From assembly GCA_029945375.1 (NCBI GenBank), contig CM057066.1, forward strand, positions 1,426,001 to 1,490,000: a DNA stretch of 64,000 bases. The letters are read 5' to 3'. A program made the position numbers and the translations under genes. A model generated the notes under the pieces. That model saw only the letters and a list, made by a program, of their open reading frames with translations. It was not told where the DNA came from and ran no database searches. The stretch is from Agaricus subrufescens (Eukaryota > Basidiomycota > Agaricomycetes > Agaricales > Agaricaceae). Position 1 is the stretch's first letter; every line of letters begins with the position of its first letter. This document shows, piece after piece, positions 58,210 through 64,000 of this stretch.

Positions 58210-60061
58210 TGTTAGACTGCCCCAGCAGTCTTGTGTTAGAGTGCCCCAACAGTCTTGTACAGTGGGGGACAAAACTGTTCCAATGTTTTGTACCTTTGCA
58301 AAGAATGCTATATACTAGTGCACATAAAATGTTTAAAATCTTGAGAATATTTATGAATATACCTTAGTATCTAAGCCACCATGGTGTGATGTTATGTGGC
58401 TGTACAGTTATTATTAGTCATTATATAATACTTTTAAGTCAGAGCATCATTGGAACGGTTTTGTCCCTGTACATTGAAAATACAGAATTGGCTACTTATC
58501 AAGGCAGAGGATGCTATTTTCTGGCTATCAAAGCTACAAATGGTAGATTTGGTATTGATGCCATCAATATCTGATCAAATGCTGCTGATATGATATCAGA
58601 ATCCATCTATATGCTGCTCTATAGATGTAATAATCTATTAGGTAGAAATTCATTAACCTTTACCTCACTATTGATATTTATTTACTGTATTTTGGCAAAA
58701 CTCATATTAAGAGGTTGGTTAAACTCAACAATATCTAATTCTAGGTAATCTATACTATTTTAAAGTTGATTTGCTGCTATATCACATTTGTTAAGCTTGT
58801 ACTTGATATATTCTACCTATAATACTCTAGGATTGAATCATGTGAAAATTCCAAAATATATCTGAAAATATTAACATTCAATAATACTTCATGTTTAGTA
58901 GTTATTTGAGCTCTTGCCCATTCTATGCAATCTTACAGTACAATTTTTTTCATTTATACACACTAACACTTTTTACCCTCTGTTTGTAAAGCTCTTACAC
59001 TTCCATTAACATATTGTTTTCAGTTACATATGATTATAATCTATTATTCTCAATATTCTGAGCCTATTTGTATCTGTATTAGTCATCAGAAACAAGCCCT
59101 GGTGCACTTTTACAGATACTCTCTAGAGTCTACTATATATTTATGTAAATACAGGCTTGTGGAGGAAGGTCAAAGCTTTTGTTTGCTCTTTGATTGATTG
59201 TTACATAAGCACTAACATTTATAGCATTCATTGGAATAATCAGCTTTCCAGCAAGTGGGTTGTTTGTATTCAAAAAATAGATGAAAGTATATTTCTACCT
59301 AAGGATGATCATATTTATGTCAGCAAATGGCATAAATTACATAATCTAGTATATTATTGTACTTATATAACTGTTTTAATATAAATTACATCACAAGCCT
59401 TAAAGACAATGTAATAATAAGCTGAAGATTAAAGATTTACTACTTAACAAAGTATCTAATCTTTATAGTAGCATATAGATGGATTCTGATATCATATCAG
59501 CAGCATTTGATCAGACATTGATGGCATCAATACCAAATCTACCATTTGTAGCTTTGATAGCCAGAAAATAGCATCTTCTGCCTTGGTAAGTAGCCAATTC
59601 TGTATTTTCAACATATAGGGCCAAAACTGTTCCAATGTTGCTCTGACTTAAAAGTATTATATAATGACCAATAGTAACTGTACAGCCACATAACATCACA
59701 CCATGGTAGCTTAGATACTAAGGTATACCCATAAATATCCTCAAGATTTTAAACATTTTATGTGTGCTGGTATATAGCATTCTTTGCAAAGGTACAAAAC
59801 ATTGGAATGGTTTTGTCCCCCACTGTATATGGACTTAGAGATGGTACGACTTTCTGATCATGTGATATATTAGTAAGCACATGTTGAACTTGTCTGTGAA
59901 CGCTCTAGAAGCCTTTAGCTTCTTAGACTTGTTCACAGGTGAGCATAGAGTTCTGTATATTCATAGACAGCTTCTTAGACTTGTTCACAGAATATCTCAT
60001 TCATTTCTAATCTGATTCACTCGTTCCTGCCACCGTTAGAACTGTCTCTGTACGTGCTACG
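58210..60061 (+). mobile_element. Copia LTR shared by two Copia units, split by a DNA element
   Basis: LTR parts 58210-58259 and 59828-60061 add up to 284 bp, exactly the length of the LTR at 52746-53029. It follows the polypurine tract of the upstream Copia (3' LTR) and precedes the internal start 'tctacctctgacac' of the downstream Copia (5' LTR). The two units therefore share it. Confidence 0.85.
58260..59825. mobile_element. long-TIR, TA-flanked DNA element (Tc1/mariner-like, non-autonomous)
   Basis: The element starts CAGTGGGGGACAAAAC and ends GTTTTGTCCCCCACTG with TA on both sides (58258-58259 and 59826-59827). The terminal inverted repeats are about 360 bp (58260-58622 and 59463-59825) at over 90 percent identity. 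The AT-rich middle has no transposase. Both TIRs carry the same 62-codon open frame (58386-58574 plus, 59511-59699 minus; ends ATNGRFGIDAIN). TA target and CAGT termini fit the Tc1/mariner superfamily. Confidence 0.85.
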
Positions 60062-63000
60062 ATCTACCTCTGACACTAATATGGTCTTCAGGCTCCGAAA
60101 ATCACTCTATGGCCTTAAGCAGGCTGCCAGACAATGAAGCAAGAAGCTCAGAAGTGTCCTAGAGGTATTGGCTACTCCAGACTTCGCTCCAACAACTCCA
60201 TCTACATCTATTCCAAGGGAGACATCAAGGTCATAGTGCCTGTCTTCATTGATGACATAACTCTGGTGTCAAAAAGTGATTCTGCTGTCTCTGCTGCTGT
60301 CTCTGAGCTGTCTAGCCACTTCAAACTGCGAGATCTCGGGTCTACCACTCTGCTACTAGGTATTCAGGTGAAGCAGGACTGTTCTAAGCGCACTATTTTG
60401 CTCTCACAAGAGCACTACATCAAGGAGCTGCTAGAACAATTCCATATGGATGATTCCAACTCCCTTTCCACCCCTCTACCTCCTGGATCTGAGCTCTCAG
60501 ACATTGTGCCCTCTCTCGAGGAGCAGGCTGAGATGAAGTCAGTTCCTTATCTCTCTGCTGTAGGTGCCCTGCAGTATCTTGCCACCATGACTCGTCCCGA
60601 CATTGCCTATGCTGTCTCCTACCTTGGGAGATTCAATCATAACCCTGCTCCTGCCCATTGGCTTGCAGTGAAGCATTTACTTTTTTTTTTTTTAATCAGT
60701 GGCACCTCTCAGTGGACCTTCGATTCAAAGTGCTACTACATCGAGGAGATAATTTGAGCCTACACTAAGAATCTGGATGCCATGACGCATATCCAATGCG
60801 AGCCCGGTGGTCACTACATGGAGTCATTCTATACAAAGTGGGGGGAGAAACCGTATCCACGCGATGTGGTCAAGTGCTCGAAGATAACGAAAGAAAAACA
60901 TAACCCAAAGCCAACAATTCAAAAAGAAAAAGAAAAATGATGAAGTGAGAGTGGTACAGACCAAAAAGGAACCAAAGCTCAACCTATACATCTCCATAGA
61001 CCCACACCCTGGATATGCCAGCGACTAAATGGCCAGCGGTTGACGACGCAGACGAGAAAGCGACAAAAAATGATGTGTGCACTGATAGCAACTCACGAAA
61101 TAGGGCGATGCTACCCTATTACTTCTTGGATGGGAACTGGCGGTGTATCCAGTCCCGATCGAAGCGATTAGACCAAAACAGACACAAAGTGTCCGTTGTG
61201 GAGTGTGCCATCTTCTTCTTCTTTGCTGCAGAACAGTTAGCACAGTGTCGGTCATCCGGATTTCTCTTCATTGCAATGGCAGCCTGAACATGGGACTCCG
61301 CAGTATGCGGTCCTGTGCAGTGAGGACAACGAATGCCTTTGGAACAGCAAACATCAGTGTGGTGGCCCCACCTCTGGCACTGAGTGCAGAGGGCAGAGCT
61401 GGGCCACAGGGCAGCACCGTGGATTTGACAGTTTCGCCCACCTATAAGGATGTGCTTACCAATAAAGTCGCGGGCCATATGGCCCAAGACGGAGTTGGAG
61501 ATGTCTAACCATGCAATGCATGTGTTGGAGTGGCATGAAGTCCGCATGAATCGGACAGCGTGTTTGAGGTGGCAGGATAGAGAAATTCCTACCGGTGAGT
61601 CATGCATAGGGAGGGTGAAGGCCTCGCGTTGCGCCTGGATCCAGTTGGCCGGTTCGGCTGAAATAAAAGGGATGTTGATCACTTTGAGATACAACGTGGA
61701 AGAGGGAGTGGCTGCCTGGAGGGGGACGAGGCCATTGGGGTCAACAAGGTGGCAAATGTGTCTAAGCACACACGCGGACTTGGGGTGAGAGAGTACCTGA
61801 GTCGGTAGAAGATTCAAGAACGACCTTGGACTTGAGGTCATCCTTTAGATGGCGGTTGCACTCACAGAGAATCCTGGGAGTGATATTTATGGCATGGATG
61901 TTAGATCTGGCTGGGGGAGTGATTTGGACACCTCAACAAGAGGCGCCATGGACAGTGTGCTTGCCCTTGTGTGCAGGTGCAAGTTTGGACACAGTGGGAG
62001 TGGTGGCGGGAGCAGGAGCCTTTGGGAGGGAGGGGACGGTCGCGGGCTTAGCTTTGAGAGTGCTTTTGGCCAGTGCTCGAACAGCTGCAGGAACAGCTGG
62101 GGCACGCTTGCCTAAAGTGGGTTTCTTGGGTGGTCCAGGGGGTGACTGGATCCGGACTTTCTTCTGGACCGGGGTAATGACTCCATCCTCGGCCATCGGG
62201 GACTGGGGATGAGATTGAGGCACTAAGGGGGTCGAAGGGGGAAGGGGGGTGGTGGGTTTGACTGGGGAAGGGGGCAAAGCTGCGCCAGTCTGGCCGATGA
62301 TGATGGCAAGGGCAGTCTCGAAGGAGGTGTTGCTGGCCATGTTCTGAAATTCGATATTCTTGTGAGCGCCACTCAACAGAATATTAAAAATTAGATGCAA
62401 GACTTCGCTGGCGTAGCCAGTGAAGTCTGCGTCAGGGCTCATCTGTGGTACCAAGTTGGCCGCTGTAGTGATTGACGCAGCTAGTCTGTTCTTCTTGCCA
62501 GGTTGGGACAAAGGCGAGAAGAGGGATTTGCGGGATGGGGTCGATGGATCTCCATGACCCAGAGTTTGTGGGCTCACAGTCGCATATGACAACAGAGTCG
62601 CCGATGCTTGGGATGGGCCTGCAGGTGTGGGGGTGACGGGGGTGGCCAGTTCCTTGGCCTTGCCCTTCTTCGCCAGATGTGCGCACATCTTCTCCAGTCA
62701 CACAGTTTTCCTCGGAGAGTCCTTGGGGGGTAAACCCCAGACCTCTGCCTCAACGTTCTTCGCGATTGCTCCCAAAACGGGCAGCAATTTTGTGTCATCG
62801 TCGCTGTTGGTCTTATCCATGTTGCGTAGCAGATATATTACTCCTCAAGCAGAAACACTGAGACTTCCAAAACAGGAAGGCGGTGGTTCTGGTTCAAGAA
62901 GCGATTGGTGAAGCATTTACTTCACTATTTGAAGGGCACCCTGCACTACCAGCTCATCTACAGAGGTGGTGACTCTGGGGAACTGTTTACCACCTATTCC

Positions 63001-63450
63001 GATGCCTCTCACGGCGGCTGCAAGGCCACAGGTCAAGCTACAGGTGGATATGTAACCATTGTCTCTGGTGCTGCTGTGGGCTGGTCCTCAAAGCATCAGC
63101 CCTTTGTGACTCTCTCGAGCACTGAGGCCGAGTTTGTGGCTGCTGTTGAGGCTGGAAAGGAAATCAAGTGGACTAGGAACATTCTCAGCGAGTTTGGCTA
63201 CCCCCAGACACTTGCTTCGACTTTATTTGTTGATAACAAGTCTGGAATCAGTGTGGCAAAGAATCCTGAACACCACGGGCGCATGAAACACCTGGATCTT
63301 CGGTTCTACTGGCTCCGGGAGGCTGTAGAAGAAGGAATCATCGATCCACTCTATGTTTCTACTGATCAGCAAGTGGCAGACATTCTGACCAAGGCTGTGG
63401 CACCAAAGGTGATTGATTTTGCTGTCCCGCTATTGGGACTTGGACACTAG
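60062..63450 (+). pseudogene. pol: Copia pol, internally deleted and interrupted by an ORF1-only element
   Basis: After the LTR the sequence jumps from the region just inside the LTR to the RT (ATGGTCTTCAGGCTCCG..), so Gag, protease, integrase and part of RT are deleted. RT text (FIDDITLVSKSDSAVSAAVS, LLLGIQVKQD) runs to SYLGRFNHNPAPAHW near 60680. It resumes after the insertion at 62921 with LKGTLHYQLIY, RNase H motifs (YSDASHGGC, SSTEAEFVAAVEAGKEIKW, VDNKSGISVAKNPEHHGRMK) and a stop at 63448-63450. A TGG to TGA change (CAG TGG to CAA TGA) kills the RT near 60135. Confidence 0.88.
60681..62907 (-). mobile_element. ORF1-only LINE-like element, copy 3 (full length, 2.2 kb)
   Basis: Flanked by the 13-bp duplication GTGAAGCATTTAC (60668-60680 and 62908-62920); removing it restores Copia RNase H (HWLAVKHLL..YLKGTLHYQ). 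The poly(T) at 60681-60694 is the tail. The 5' end (CAATCGCTTCTTGAAC on the minus strand) matches copy 4, so this copy is full length. It holds one broken frame, ORF1, from ATG 62820 to 61119: a Pro-rich N terminus, the core KSACVLRHICHLVDPNGL and knuckles CTQCQRWGHHTDVC, CPHCTGPH, CANCSAAKK. A 3' untranslated end of about 425 bp follows. No reverse transcriptase is present. Confidence 0.85.
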
Positions 63451-63472
63451 ACTGCTTGGATCAAGGGGGTGC

Positions 63473-64000
63473 ACATCGCTTCTTGAACTCGAACCACTAC
63501 CTTCCTCTTTTGGAAGCCTCAGTGTAAGAGCTATGAGTAGCAATAAACGCAGTGATATAGACACGTCTGGTGACTGGTTTGAAGACACTGCCCCCGCCGT
63601 CTCTGATACGGACTTTGAATGCCTTCTCGCAGAGGCTAAGGAGTCCACATCTCGTATAATGGCTGAGGACGCCCCACCGCCCAAGCCAATGACGCGCGCT
63701 GAGAAGATGCGTGCAAAATTCGGAAAGGCCATCGCTTGCGACGACCCCCCGCTCCCCACCACCCCGGTAACCCCCACCCCCTCGTCCTCTCACCAGGGCA
63801 GGGGAATGACACCTGAGCATCTGACGAACCTTCTCAACTCGCCAGTGCTCTCCACCGCCTCAAGAGCCGCTTCGCTCTACTCACCCTCCCAGGTGCCTGG
63901 AAAGAAGCATCGGTTAGCTAGCATGCTGTCGACGGCCGCTGACATTGTGCAAACTACCTCCCCCGACGAGAACTTCGTTGGCTATGCCGGCAAGCTTCTT
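63473..64000 (+). mobile_element. ORF1-only LINE-like element, copy 4 (runs off the window)
   Basis: Starts at 63473 directly after the Copia polypurine tract with CACATCGCTTCTTGAAC, the same 5' end as copy 3. ORF1 begins at ATG 63533 (MSSNKRSDIDTSGDWFEDTA), with TRAEKMRAKFGKAIA, GRGMTPEHLTNLLNSP and YSPSQVPGKKHRLASMLS. The frame is open to the window edge, so this is the least damaged copy. Confidence 0.85.

Overview
The window reads as nuclear DNA of a basidiomycete fungus, probably an agaricomycete. Genes carry many roughly 50-nt introns with GT..AG ends, there is a Skn7-type HSF/response-regulator gene, and a KDZ-class transposase with cysteine-cluster domains of the kind known from mushroom-forming fungi. 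Species cannot be named from the sequence. Exon models were built by hand from splice signals and frame continuity; no database was searched.

Layout. (1) 1-4.8 kb: repeats only (a ~265-bp satellite, a short pyrimidine-rich minisatellite, a ~170-bp duplication). (2) 4.8-14.1 kb: a large KDZ-type DNA transposon with three spliced genes: a zinc-finger/caspase-fold-like accessory gene (plus strand, 719 aa), the 936-aa transposase (minus strand) and a 366-aa coiled-coil gene (plus strand), followed by a minisatellite built on a palindrome. (3) 14.1-38.5 kb: the host gene island: skn7, a small gene carrying only a Skn7-like coiled coil, a divergent pair of mitochondrial ATP synthase epsilon subunit and Rab GTPase, a dual-specificity phosphatase, translation factor eIF4A, and an MFS monocarboxylate-type transporter. 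(4) 38.5-48.7 kb: gene-poor DNA with gene relics, GC-rich repeats, hairpin-bounded tandem repeats, and a ~95-bp-arm inverted repeat. (5) 48.7-64 kb: a nest of retroelements. Three fragmentary Copia elements are interrupted by poly(A)-tailed ORF1-only LINE-like elements, a shorter poly(A) element, a near-perfect palindromic MITE, a long-TIR TA-flanked DNA element, and a small TG..CA element that carries a complete tRNA-Cys-like Pol III unit.

Most interesting points: the KDZ cassette whose accessory protein joins a PHD-like finger to a caspase-like His/Cys arrangement and contains a tandem array of 63-nt exons with 50-nt introns; the tRNA-bearing LTR-like element; ORF1-only LINE-like elements with clean target-site duplications and no reverse transcriptase of their own; and the Skn7 coiled-coil-only paralogue lying tail-to-tail with skn7. 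Insertion order in the right-hand nest can be read from target duplications and from restored reading frames.
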